Shown here piece by piece: positions 20,746-33,240 of a stretch of 64,000 bases of DNA (its first letter is position 1; the number at the start of each line of letters is the position of its first letter). A program made the position numbers and the translations under genes. Origin of the DNA: Trematomus loennbergii (taxonomy: Eukaryota > Chordata > Actinopteri > Perciformes > Nototheniidae); the NCBI GenBank assembly GCA_012861695.1, contig JAAOOA010000086.1, forward strand, positions 9,070,385 to 9,134,384, read 5' to 3'. Below the pieces are notes generated by a model. The model made no database searches. It was not told the origin of the DNA and saw only the letters and a list, made by a program, of their open reading frames with translations.

Positions 20746-20751
20746 AACATG
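20746..20751. repeat. Right target-site duplication AACATG
   Basis: Directly follows ...GTATTACTACT and matches 6333-6338. Beyond it the two flanks are unrelated. Confidence 0.75.
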
Positions 20752-22375
20752 TTACCCTATTTCTTTGTTTTCTGGAGATAACATGTCAATACCCTCAAAA
20801 AACAAGTGTAGTTTGCCAAGAAGATAAATTGATACATACTAAACATGTCTAATTTAAACAAAATTAATTATTTCATTATCATGAGATCTGGAAAAATGAT
20901 CTGAATAGCCGGAGATTTCACATTAAAAACCAAAACAAAACCAAGGAATCTTTTTTTTTAATAATGGCTGTAGTGCAATCTCTGGAAAACATAATAACTT
21001 GACACAGTCACTTATTATTTGGTACTTGTTGTCATTTTCCCTATTAATTTCTCCTGCATGTCACAATCCCTCTGAGTTGATTGGAGGTGATTCATTTTGT
21101 GACAGCATTTTGATCTTTTTATGACATTATACACAACTAATTTCAGCAGATAGTGTCAGAGAGAGACTCTGATATTAAGGTCTTTACAGAGACTTCTTTG
21201 CTTTCTTAATTTTAACTTTTCTAAATAAGAATATTTTGAGCATTATAAATCGCTGTAGTGAACATATAAAAAAAGAAAGCTTAGCTGCCTCAGATGTACT
21301 GCCTTGTATACATTCTGCAAGAGTTATTGCTTGCTTTAAGATAAACACATAAAGTCCACAAGTTTAATTTTATATTTTATTGAAACACTTTCATTGAAAC
21401 ACTCATGTGACGTGTTTGTCGCTGAGGGCTATTTATTGTAATTTAGAGACATCTTTTTTTACGTGAAGGCACTTGTTTCTCCAAGTAACATTTCTGGATT
21501 ATGTGGTCAGAGGCTGGTTCTCAGTCTTAGAACTGTGGAATCAGTAGCGCCACAGCAATAACTATGCTATTTAATAAATTATCATTTAAAACATTTTTGT
21601 TTAAGGGCAAGTATAAGTATAATTTTGGCGCGTAGATTGCCTATAACAGCAGGTGATTAAAAAACCATTAACATTGGACCCTGCATATTGCAGCAGGCTC
21701 TTTTTGAAAGAATAGACATGCAAAAACAATTGCACCATGACTGTGACAAGATCCTCAAAAAAAGTGGTAGCAATAGCACTATATCTATTGATTCTTGGAT
21801 TACAGATCCTTATGAAAAAGATGGAAGTCAATCAAGAGCTCAAAAACTGTCAATTGACTAAGATTTTCAAAGATATCCATACTATACTTTAGAAAACAAC
21901 TCATTCTGACTTGTGACTTTGGTACCAAAATCCCAAACCTCTCGCTGTCACAGGGTTGACAAATGCAGTCTGAGGTGATACGACCACATTTTATCTTCGT
22001 AGGATACAAGTGGGAACAAATTGACAAATGAGACACATTGGGTGTGTGTTCTCAACATAAATCATTTTTTGGTCCCTCCACTGCGCCCTACTTTCTGGGA
22101 AATTGATGTTTGTGCCGACATGTTGTTTGCTGTCCTGACATGTAAGGAGACGAGCGGGGGGGGGGGGGGGGACACTGCTTCAAATATTTGACCTTGCTGT
22201 TTCCATGCACAGCAGTTAACAAAACTTGAGAGCAGGAGCAGTATAGTAGATAATACGCTGAAATAATTCCCCAACTTAAAAAAAAAAAGGTGAAATGGTG
22301 GCACTACAGTTTTCCAGCACAGCATGATGCTTTCAGTACAAAATAATACATTTAAATGTACTAATTATGGGCATA
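20752..22375. other. No gene recognised; poly(G) tract
   Basis: AT-rich sequence with short overlapping minus-strand frames that have no motif. A G15-type run lies near 22157-22171. Confidence 0.45.
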
Positions 22376-23936
22376 GATTTGTCTCATAATTATTTTTGTG
22401 AACATAAAAATAATTTGTGTGTAAATATGTGATTTGTAAATGTAAAACACCATCCACAAATGCATTTAAAAGATTCGCAAACTCACAAAAAAATGTGCAA
22501 ATGTAAAACGGATCTGCGAATACGCTAAATATTTTCACAAATAAAAAAAAGATCTGTGAATATCTCTTTAACATTGACAACTTTCAGGCATTTGTGAATC
22601 CATTTTGTATTTGTCAACCAAAAATGCGCTTGTGGATCTCAAATCTAGTCGTGTCACTCGGTTATTTTCGGAAATCACGTGATGGCCTGCTGATGATGAC
22701 ATTTCCGCATGATTTTCAAAGTAAGAGCATGATGGTTTGTTTAATGTGCTGTTTTGTATTATTATGAACAGCGGAACGTTAGATGCATTCTTTATCACAA
22801 TCATCATGTTATAGTGATACAGATAGTTTGTGTTAGTTTATTTGTTCAATACAGCATATATCGAGCACATCCGTATGCATTGATGTTGAAGTAGGCTATA
22901 GGCTACGCCACTTTCGGGTCCCGGGGAGCTACAGCAGCGAAGCAGCCCCAGAGATAACTCTTTCTTCATTGTTTTTTGTGTATTCAGTCAAGCGGGTCAA
23001 AGTTACAAAGCACTTCACATCTTATTAATCGGCCTAGTTTTACCTTACCAGTGCAGTGGTAATCTGTAGAAAAGCACCGTATTTAGGTTAGTCTTCATAG
23101 TAAGGCTACATTAAATGTTATAATAGTCATTGTGTCCTTTCTACTGTATATGCATATATTTCTGTCTATTGCTTAATGTTATTATGTTTATACTTGTTTC
23201 CACATTTCACAATTTGGGATGAATTAAGTATCTATCTGTATATCCATATATAGATAGATACTATATATATACTCGCTTGACTGAATACACAAAAAACAAT
23301 GAAGAAAGAGTTATCTCTGGGGCTGCTGTAGCTCCCCGGGTACCCGAAAGTGGCATAGCCTATAGCCTACTTCAACATCAATGCATACGAACTAACACAA
23401 ACTAACTGTATCACTATAACATGATGATGGTGATAAAGAATGCATCTAACGTTCCGCTGTTCATAATAATACAAAACAGCACATTAAACAAACCATCATG
23501 CTCTTACTTTGAAATAATGCGGAAATGTCGTCATCAGCAGGTCATCACGTGGTTTCCGAAAATAACCGAGTGACACGAGTAGATTTTAGCCGAGACCGGC
23601 GGAAAGTTTGTCTCAAAACTCTGTGTGTGTAAAAAGACGATCCACAAGCAGAGATTTGAGATCCACAAGTGCATTTTTGGTCGACAAATACAAAATGGAT
23701 TCACAAATGCCTGATCGAAAGTTGTCAATGTTAAAGAGATATTCACAGATCTTTTTTTTATTTGTGAAAATATTTAGCCTATTTGCAGATCCGTTTTACA
23801 TTTGAAAATTTATTTGTGAGTTTGCAAATCTTTTAAATGCATTTATGGATGGTGTTTTACATTTACAAATCACATATTTACACACAAATAATTTTTATGT
23901 TCACACAAATAATGATGAGACAAATCTATGCCCATA
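22376..23936. mobile_element. 1.56 kb inverted-repeat DNA transposon, non-autonomous
   Basis: It begins TATGGGCATAGATTTGTCTC and ends with its reverse complement, GAGACAAATCTATGCCCATA. The arms match imperfectly for about 620 bases on each side, up to roughly 22996 and 23273, so only some 280 bases in the middle are unpaired. Within each arm short phrases such as 'ttgtgaat' and 'tttgtgaa' recur. Flanks are ACTAAT on the left and AGTAAT on the right, a possible 6-base duplication with one mismatch. No transposase is seen. The superfamily is not assigned. Confidence 0.8.
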
Positions 23937-24176
23937 AGTAATCCACCATGTTGTTGTTGAATCAGAATGTGTCCTTGTCATCACAATAATACAAAAGCTG
24001 GAAAGTGTTTTAGAGGAAACAACAAAAATCTAAGTAAAGGTTTCTCTTCAAGTAATCAACTTAAATAAAATAGTTGGAGGCCAGATTGATTGCAGAAAGT
24101 GAGTTTAAAAATTCCAAAGGCAGTGACGCCACATTTAAAAAATAAAAGAAATTCCCTGCATTGATTCCAGACTTCA

Positions 24177-24312
24177 AAAGGCCCCTTTTATGCTTTTTGG
24201 GGTTTACCCTTTCCTGTAGTGTTATAAAGGTTTTTGTTTTTATAATTGTTCTGCAATGGCTAAAAAGTGTCTAATTGGTGATAAATTCAAAGCTCAGAGG
24301 CCATTTTTTTAG
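24177..24312. mobile_element. Degraded short TTAA-type MITE
   Basis: It starts AGGCCCCTTTTATGCTTTTT, continues 'ccctttcctgtagtgttata', and ends near 'gaggccattttttt'. The same opening is found in the better copies at 28061, 40640 and 44717. The TTAA flanks have decayed. Confidence 0.5.
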
Positions 24313-25352
24313 TCCTTTAATTAAAACATTACTCGCAAGTAACTGTCTCTTCCAGTTTTCATTGTCTGTCATTACCAAATCCTCTACAGTTCCACAGGTG
24401 CTCATACTGAAGCATTTTTATACTGAATATTAAATTGGTAAAAAATAAAATAAGTTACATTTCATTGAGTGATCATTTAATTTACATCATATCGAGATAT
24501 GAGTCAGACACATTTTCTTGGGTATTCAGATGTACCCCTCAGTTGGCCGTTAAACTTTCTCTGACGTAACGTGTAATGTCTGACACAAGCATTCCTTTAA
24601 GCAACATCAGCCGTGTAGGCAAAAATGAACTTGTTTATCGAGTTTGTGTCGAGTCTCCAAAGGCACAGAAAATGAATTCATTTGGCCAAGTAATATTGCT
24701 GTGATCTCAGAAAAAGGCAATAAATAAATGAACTATTAACCCCAGCGTCTACGGCTGCAGTTACCGCCATCTGCAGTAGCTTGTTATCTCTACGCTGAGA
24801 CACACATTATGCTTGTCGAGCAACACAGGGTTCTCATTATTTTAAATGTTCCTATTTACAGACTTTTTTACCCTCAGTTGGCCTCATTTTCTCTGAGTTT
24901 CATTCCTTTACAAACACATCAAATTGCAATTTATTTTTCTGAAAATACATTAAATTCATGTTGTTTTCATCTGTTGCTTATAGTGAAGTCACTGCAATCA
25001 TAGCCTACCCATTGCTGTCTGTTGCCTCTGAATCTATTCAGTTTTTTTTCTGCAGAGAAAAAAACATGTTCAGTTCAGTTCGGTTTTCATGTCATTATTA
25101 AAGCCGATTTTCAGTCACATGGGCCATCGTTTTGAGTGCCGGAACAACACCTATCCTCAATATTAGCTATGAGCTGAATACATCGGGGGGGATACCAATC
25201 CACCAGGAAGTGTGCCGGGGGTTGAAGCTAATTTTGGTAGCGGCCAACCGACAATACTACAATTTACTTGTCAGTTGTGTGATGCCATTGGGCACAAATA
25301 CTTTTTCCAAATTACTTACAACAAGAGCTGCAGGAATAAGTTACATTACAAT
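24313..25352. other. No gene or repeat recognised
   Basis: I see no motif-bearing frame. Confidence 0.45.
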
Positions 25353-25356
25353 TTAA

Positions 25357-26026
25357 AGGTCATTTCTACTGATCATAATTCCATTGTTGAGGTCTACTAG
25401 AATAGATTTACATTGTTCAATGTTCCAAAATCACATTGGTTTTCTCATACAGCATCTCCCTGTATAGTATGTGTATTCACTCTCTGTCCTACACGCCTTG
25501 TTGGAGCTCCTGCCCCCCCTCCCTATGAGCCCAGTGTGCTCTGATTGGTCAGCTCGCCCACTCTGTTCTGATTAGTCAACCACCATTACAGCTGAAGATC
25601 AGTGTTTATGTTTACAATGGCGTTTGTTAGCAACCAGAAAATGACACCAGTAATGACAAACAGATGAGAATGCTGCGTGGGGTCTGGGTGCCGTGTTGGC
25701 GGGACGTTGCGGGGCTCGCTGCTCTGCCCTGTGGGGCTCGAGGAGTGGACAGTGTGAGGTGTTACTGGTGTCGTTTCCTGGTTGCTGCGTGGGGTCGGAG
25801 CACCGCGGAGCTCAGGCTGAGTGAGTGAGTGTCTGTGATGAGCTCCGCGGACGTAGTGAAGAAAATGGAAAAATAAAAATCTCAATAGGTCTTTTCTGTG
25901 TTAGAGTTTTACTCACTACAGGGTGTACTTTGAGGGTTTGTGACCTTGCAGACCGTTTAGATGCAGAAAAAGCTACATAACACACAAGGGGACGGGTAAT
26001 AACCAGAAAAGCATGACATGGGACCT
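25357..26026. mobile_element. TTAA-type MITE, second family (670 bp)
   Basis: The left end AGGTCATTTCTACTGATC follows TTAA at 25353. The right end is GCATGACATGGGACCT. It shares its body with the copy at 33393-33822 in inverted orientation ('gcatctc...tgtatt', 'agagtgaat' and 'gagcacac' segments). It is longer than that copy because of an internal block with a GC-rich segment near 25670-25860. The left end has lost about a dozen bases relative to the intact terminus, and the right TTAA has become TATAA. Confidence 0.65.
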
Positions 26027-26409
26027 TATAACATTACCACTTCTGGTCCCCTGTCTTAGTACATTTTGGGGGGGGGGGGTTTAGGTAAGATGCCTAAAAT
26101 AAGATCTGTGGTTAAGAAAATCTTAATATACTTTCACACTTTGATGTGTCATAAGTAACTAAATGAGAATAGTCAACAAGGGTCTGACTTTAGCTTCACG
26201 CTTGTGTAATGTGCAGCCATGCGACTTGTTACGTTAGCCTACGTTAGTTATTTTACTTCTGGCAATTGCATTTAGAGTATGCTTAAACATTCTTAAAGTG
26301 GTGTGTGAAGATTATCTGAGACAGAGTGGATTGTAGGCGGCGCTTGAGGAAAAATCCAAGTGTGCATGCTCTTTGGAACCAATCGATTCTGAAGATTGCT
26401 GAGGCATAC

Positions 26410-26850
26410 AAGTTTTTTTGTACTCAAGAGTCAGGTCATTTTGGCTTAATGCACCGCTGAGCAATACTTATAGGAATGAACAGGGCCCCACTCCAACGCT
26501 GTTTGCTCTAGTTCTCTTTATTCATCGATGGGGTTTACATATTTTAAATGGGGGGCGAAGGAAACTATACAATGGATTAGTACTTGGTAGAAACTCTGAG
26601 TTGAGAAGGATTCAGAATCACATGCAACAAAGGTCACGGCCAGCTGGGAAGAGACCAAGGGGTAGACCTAGGACCAGGTGGAGGGATTATATCTCTTCGC
26701 TGGCCTGGAGCGCCTTGGGATCCCCCAGTCAGAGCTGGTTGATGTGGCCAGGGAAAGGAAAGTTTGGGGCTCTCTGCTGGAACTGCTACCTCCGCGACGC
26801 GACCACGGATAAGCGGGAGAAGATGGATGGATGGATGGCTGGTGCTTGAC
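26410..26850 (+). pseudogene. LINE ORF2 3' end with ATGG tail
   Basis: The reading RPRGRPRTRWRDYISSLAW followed later by DKREKMDGWM is the familiar C-terminal end of a fish non-LTR retrotransposon ORF2. It runs into a short GGAT/ATGG repeat at about 26822-26838. Upstream sequence in the same frame (from 26418) has no clear domain. This is a 5'-truncated copy. Confidence 0.7.
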
Positions 26851-28056
26851 ATTTACAGTTGCTTGCTTTCTTGACCTCAAGATCAGCTCCTCTACAGAAG
26901 CCAGGAAAGGACATTAATGTAATTGTTTAGTTTTTTTGTGATCACAAGAGTAGTTTTTTATTGCGACCAAGAGAACATTTCTGAGATCACAATCATTCTG
27001 CCGTCAGAAGTAACAAAACATGTTTTCCTCCCGAATAACAAAAAAAAGTATCTCTGATATATGTCTAGCTCTGATTCTCTTTTGTATAACAACACATTCA
27101 AGCTGCTCACTGTTTAACTAACACAAATTTCCCTAATAATTTTGTATACATGATGTGACAATGGCTACATTTATCTTAGCAAACCATTGTAAATTATGAT
27201 TGTCAGTTTTGTCACATACTCTCTGAGAAATACAGATTCCTGCCACCGGTCTCAACATGCCAATGCCAGTCTGTTCCACTGAAACAGATTACATTTTTTC
27301 TCTGAGAGTATGAATACCATTTTGAGAATGTATTCCTGGTAAATATATATTCATGTATTCTTTGGAAAGGTATGGTGTCATGCCGAGGAATAACACAATA
27401 AAAACATTCTGTTCTTTGCTTTTATCACTGTTAGACATACAGGTAGTGGAGTGGAAATCAGGCCAAGCGAGAGACATGGAGAGACTTAGTGAGAGAGAAA
27501 AACCAAAGGAGAAAAGAGAGAAATAGAACTAAAGAGACTGAGATTGACCCGGAGAGTTAGAGGGAAGTGAGAGAAGATATTTTTGATAGGCTTAGGCAAA
27601 GTAACAGGTGTAGGGAAAGAAAGCAGATGACAGATGGCAAAAGAAAGAGTCTGATAAGTTAGGATGAGTATTTTCTCAAACTCCTCGTCACCTTGTGTCA
27701 ACATCGCTATAATTGGTCCTCATCTTTGCCATTCTTCTCAACTTCATTCAACTTTCTCGCAGTATTTTCTTGCCTTTAATATTAATGAGATATCAGTTTG
27801 GAGTTTGCCAGTAACCGCTTGTTGTAACACATCCAAATTGATTTTCTGGTGTAACATGAAAATCCCATTACAAAAAAGGCAATTGTTTGAAAAGAGAGTG
27901 CTTTGTACCTTTTTTTGTGATATTTGCAAAAAAAACAGTTTTAACAACAAAAGCACATACACCTGGAAACTCCAAAATGTCACAACCCTGATATTACATT
28001 ATGGATTTCCTTAAATCTGAGGGGTCAAAAATGGGAATTACTTAGATTTAAAAGAT
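26851..28056. other. No gene recognised
   Basis: A 116-codon plus-strand frame at 27664-28014 is opposed by a 79-codon minus frame and shows no family motif. A purine-rich stretch lies at 27475-27650. Confidence 0.4.
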
Positions 28057-28060
28057 TTAA

Positions 28061-28193
28061 AGGGGCCTTATTATTCTTTTGGGGATTTTCCTTTTCTTGT
28101 ATGGTGTTAAATATGTTTTGGTGCATGTAAATGGTCTGCAAAAGTTAAAATCCCAATTCCAAAAGTGAAAATTATCACAATAGGCCCCTTTTT
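28061..28193. mobile_element. Short TTAA-type MITE (133 bp)
   Basis: TTAA at 28057-28060, AGGGGCCTTATTATTC start, AATAGGCCCCT end, and TTAA at 28194-28197. Confidence 0.75.
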
Positions 28194-28197
28194 TAAG

Positions 28198-29157
28198 ATA
28201 CAAGCATTGCATTTATTTTTTCATCAAATGTTTCTCTAATTTCCTGATTTTTGCTTTATCTTCATTTTTGTTCACAAGCTGAAAAGATAAGTATCCACCA
28301 ATTTTAAAGCACTTATTTTGATTTGATTTCAATCACCCGTTGCTTTGAGAAAATTGTGCACACACATGTACGTTATAAAAGTGTTTTGTTGATCACCGTG
28401 TTGCCATGCTGCACACACATGCAGCCATTCGTCCGTACATCATGTCCTCAATAACCCCCATTTCCAATTCCTTAACAAAGCACTGCATTTAATGGATTGA
28501 CATAAATAACAAACTCACACTGGTTTAGAAAAGTTCTACTCTAAGCCGTTTTCAACAAAGAGGTAGGATCTGAAAAATGTACAACAGTTATTGCAGCAGA
28601 GGAGATGAGACATTATGGGTCAGGGAACAATACATAAAAACAATGCTAAATCAAATAAATAAATAAAAGACATGGATGCACTTAATACAAACATACAAGT
28701 AATGGATAAGATAATAAAACAATTATCAAAAATAAATACATATAATGAATAAAGAAATGTATATATATTAATAATACAAATAAAAAAAACCATACCTTTC
28801 TTCTCTGTTCAGTGCTTCAGACATATCTATATTTTCTTCCAAAAATAAGGCTTTTATTATTTCCAGAATGAAAGACCTCTCACTTTTTCTTTTTTTATGT
28901 TTCTGTTTTTTCAACAGGACCCAGCAGCACTGCAAAGTTTAGTAAATTATGGCAAATGCCACTAAATACTTTTTCAGCAATTTGGTCAATTTTAGTTTTT
29001 CCAGCAGAAAATGAAATGGCCATGAAAGCATCTTGGGGGGGGGAGGACAATAGCTTTTCTGACACACAGTCTTTGATGCTTCAGCACTGTAGAGCTCCTC
29101 TGAGGAACCAATCAGAGCAAGAATTTACTCTCCAAGTGACAGTGGAGCAGAGACATC
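28198..29157. other. No gene recognised
   Basis: AT-rich. A G-run lies near 29036-29042. No motif-bearing frame is seen. Confidence 0.4.
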
Positions 29158-29160
29158 TTA

Positions 29161-30153
29161 GGCCCAGGCTCCACGGGAACGCATACGGCAAAACGCATAG
29201 GATTAACACAAACGCAATCGCCAAAAAGCTTCCGTCCACACGCAATATACACCGGATTGTGTCAAGCTACACGAGACAGCTCCGTTTAGATCCAACCGCT
29301 GGAAAAGCTGCAGTACATATGCCGAGCCTGTACGTGGCGCTGTAACTTCCTCCACAAAAGCAGCAACTTCCTCCACAAAAGCAGCGAAGAAGAATGGTTG
29401 TCATGGCTGCACTTCTGTTTATCTCCGCGGTGGGGGCCGAGGGAACCGGGCAGAGTTTTTCGCCGGTCAACGTGTGTTAAAGTTTAAATCTTCCGGACAA
29501 AATTATAAAAGTGCCGGTCAAAGGTCTTCTTTGTTATTTATTGAGCTTTAAAACAAATGAATAATGACTCTATATAATGATATATAATAATAAAATACAC
29601 GGAGCCTGTCTCTTTTTCCTCTCTTCTGACAGCGTCAGTGTCTGTCTCATGCAGCAGCTGATCCAGTAAGTAAACTCGACAGTAAAAATAAACATATTTA
29701 TAACTAGTTTAGGTAGTTTGAGAGGTCATTAAAATAGCCAAGGGTGATGATCTGACTTGAAGTGTGTGTTTTGCTCACGCTGCATCACAGCGGGAGGAGC
29801 TGCGTGTCTCCGTCCTGTCAGATTAGACTTCACTCGCGTTTATGTCCATATCGAGATAAAGATAAATAATCTGAATTCAGTGTGCAGTGTACTTTTGCGG
29901 GGGTGAGCAGCAGAGGTGGGGAGAGGCGGGGCTATTGCGTCGTCATTATCAGAAAAGGATGACCGTATAGGCGACCACACGGCCCCGTTGGACCCCCCAG
30001 AGCGCTCCGTTCCCAGATCTATCCACCTTTGGACCCGTTGTCGTTTGCAGGGTCCGTTTCTACCGTTCCGTTACGGCGTCGTGTAGCAAAAAGGGCTATA
30101 CGCAAGAGAAATATGCGGATACAACCCGTTTTTGTTCCCGTGGAGCCTAGGCC
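29161..30153. mobile_element. PIF/Harbinger-type non-autonomous element (993 bp)
   Basis: Ends are GGCCCAGGCTCCACGGGAAC and GTTCCCGTGGAGCCTAGGCC, inverted with one mismatch. TTA lies on both sides (29158-29160 and 30154-30156), which matches the 3-base TWA target duplication of Harbinger elements. Subterminal sequence is also partly inverted (CGCATACGGC against ATATGCGGAT). No transposase is seen. Confidence 0.75.
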
Positions 30154-32360
30154 TTAGTTAGTTAGTTATAACACAACACACATTGAGCCATGGCTCTCAT
30201 GTTGAGGCACCATGCTGATCAGCAAAGGGGATCATAAACACCGAAGGGGGGAGGGGTATGATCCAATAGGTGTTGTCATTTTGTAAAACTTGAGTTTCAT
30301 TTGTGATGCCTGGAGGGGCAGAGATGTGAATAATCAAATAACATATTTCCTTAGACTGTTCTCGGTGTTTAAAAGCATTTCAGGATGTTTAAATGTAAGC
30401 GTTAGGGATGAGAAAACATTCTACTAAAAATAGACTGAGTGAAAACAGACTTTTTAACTTTGTATTAAACAACCAATTTGGTTTTATACAAATATTTAAT
30501 TTCTTAAGATTGGACGTTCTTTTATTCCAGTCATGGCACCTGGTATTTTGATAGTGTACTGCCTCAAGAAACAATAAGCGGCAAACTGCGGTTTATATAT
30601 TGATATTAATGCTGTGTTGCACGCTGTGTTTTGAATACCTGTTGACACCCTATTAGTAAATGTTTTTCTGGATGGATGAACATCTGGTATTGTATTCTAT
30701 GGAAAACCAAGCATGATTAAATAAACAACTTGTATAATTATAAAAAGAAAATGAAAAAAACAGTGAACTTGTGTCCCTGAAATATGCGTTGGTCCAGTAA
30801 ATTGTTTATCGCCCACTTGACAGATAGTAATTTTAAATGTGCGCGACCCAAACTGAAGTGGCTGACCCCTCCTGATAATGGAGATTGTTCTTGTACTAAG
30901 AACGTGAATATATTGTGTTAATTATTGGTTCAAATCCAATCTGCTGGCTCTTGAGGAATGGTTATAAATTTAATAAAAATCTAAATCTGTACCACTTTAC
31001 AATAAGACTACCCTTATAAAGGATTCATAAAGGGTTTATAATTAGGTTATTAATTAGGTTGTAAAGACTTTATTAATCATTAAGAACCATTTATAAACCA
31101 GTTCTAACATAGTTTTCATACATCAACACAGGCTCACTATTTGGCAAGATGACTAAGCCTTATATTGGCTACCTAGCTTACTTCTTCTTCTTCATCAGCC
31201 AACATCTGTTGTTCACTGAGTTGATTCTCCCCCCTTTCATCTTGATGTTTCTTGGCAACTCTTTATGACCATTTATTTACGAGTTACTAACATTTATAAC
31301 TGCCAAAGGAAGCCTTGTAAAGTGTTAAACAAATCACCATTTATTAATGAGTTACTACCATTTATAATTTGTCTAAGTTATATTAAGCCTTAAAGTTTTG
31401 CATAAATTAGGGCGTGGTCACATTGAGTGACAGGTCTGTCCAGTGACTGCTGCTGTTAGCTTCCTGTCTCTCTGCTAGAAGCTCCGTGATGCTACAGGGA
31501 CTCAGCCTGCTCAGCTCATCCAGGGAACATAACTTGAACTCGGCCGTGTTTGTTGTGCTGGTACCTTGTGGACTATTCTTCATGCTTATATCGGACTATT
31601 GTGACTCGCTCTGCGGTTATAACAGACGGTGCATGAATGCGGTTTTGCGGTAAGTGAAATTCAAGTACTTTATTTATGTGTTGCTTATGTTTTAGTAGGC
31701 TAACGTTAATTAATGTTAAGGCTTGGGTTAGCATGTAAGCAAGTGGTAGCTACATCTGTGCTAACGATGCTAATCGTAGCCTCCAAGTTAAAACGTAACA
31801 GAGAAGTGTTAAGCATTAAGTGGGCTAATACTGTAGAATAAACGGCTTCTGTTTGAGGAAGGTAAAATAAGGTCATCTTTGTAAGTTAGAGAGATATTTG
31901 ATTAGGTAGGTAACTTTATGCATCGCTAAGGTTAATTTAAATTCGCTATGCTCGATTATGTAGACAAGCTAACGTCAAAGTAGTGTTGAAGAGCGGCGTA
32001 GTGTATGTGAAATTAACCTCACAATAAGATGTGTGTATATTACAAATAATATTGTCATATTTCAAGATGATTACTTAGATATTACAATATGGTTGGTTGG
32101 AGTTCATTATTGAGCTTACACGTTAACGTCACTGTCATATCTGAAGAACGAACCCACACCTTGTTCTTTGTATTAATTGTATTACCAAATTGGTATCAAA
32201 TAAATAGTAAGCATTGGTAACACCAATGCTGATAAAGTAAACTATTTTATTTGAGTATTTGTGTCTGGGAGAAGGTACTGTACCCTATAGTTCCTATGTT
32301 CGGCAGTCATTACTGGGCTTTCTTGTACAAGAGAATAACAAAATCAATATGGACCATTAC

Positions 32361-33090
32361 TAGGAATGCTCCGATCGATCGGCCGCCGATCGATATCGGC
32401 CGATACTCACTCTCTACCGATCGATCGGTGCTCTCTAAAAATGCCGATCGCGAGAGCCGATCGCATGACGTAAAATTAGGACGTAAAATACATGACACTT
32501 TTCTCAATGCGTGGCAAAGCAAGCTCGCCAAAATGGCTTCACCAGTCTGGCATTATTTTAAGGTGTCCGAAAAGGACATAAAATAGCGGTATGCAACGTG
32601 TGTGAAGCAGAAATCCTGCAGCTCCACCCGCTGTGACGGACCGGTGAGCGGAGCAACACACACACTAAGAGTTAGACCTAACACACTTAGCTATTTTATC
32701 TACCTCTGGAACAAGCTAAACTAGTTATAAATATGTTTATTCTTCACTGTCGGGTCACTCATTACTGGATCAGTGAGCTGCATGAGATACTGACAGGCTG
32801 TCAGGAGAGAGAGAGAGGGGGAGAGGAAAAGAGAGCGCTTCCGCTCATTTCTCCCGTGTTATTATCCAAAGTTAATGTAAACTTGAATAATGTACTTCAT
32901 TTGAATGTAATAATTATGTTGGTTGTTGTTTGTGGAAGCGCCAGTGAATGAGCCCCATTAACTGAGTTTTAAACATCACTTTAAATGGAAGATCCCCATA
33001 GGCCCCGCCCACTCGATTGGATCAGCGATCGGTATCGGCCGATACTGATTCCGGCGATCGGCCCCAAAATTGGCGATCGGAGCATCCCTA
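32361..33090. mobile_element. hAT element (730 bp) nested in Merlin
   Basis: An exact 8-bp target duplication ACCATTAC flanks it (32353-32360 and 33091-33098). Ends are TAGGAATGCTCCGATCG and CGATCGGAGCATCCCTA. At 32532-32645 the plus strand reads MASPVWHYFKVSEKDIK and then, after a stop, cysteine-containing sequence. This is a decayed BED-type zinc-finger N-terminus of a hAT transposase. The rest of the transposase is deleted. Confidence 0.9.
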
Positions 33091-33240
33091 ACCATTACTG
33101 TATAATTATCTAAATGATGTTATACAATGCACCTAATAAACAAGTATGGCATTTTGAAACATGATGTGCAACCATTTTTACTGTAATTTGTGTGCATTTT
33201 GTTATTAACTAAGATAATGTTGTGATTTATTTTTTGTTAG

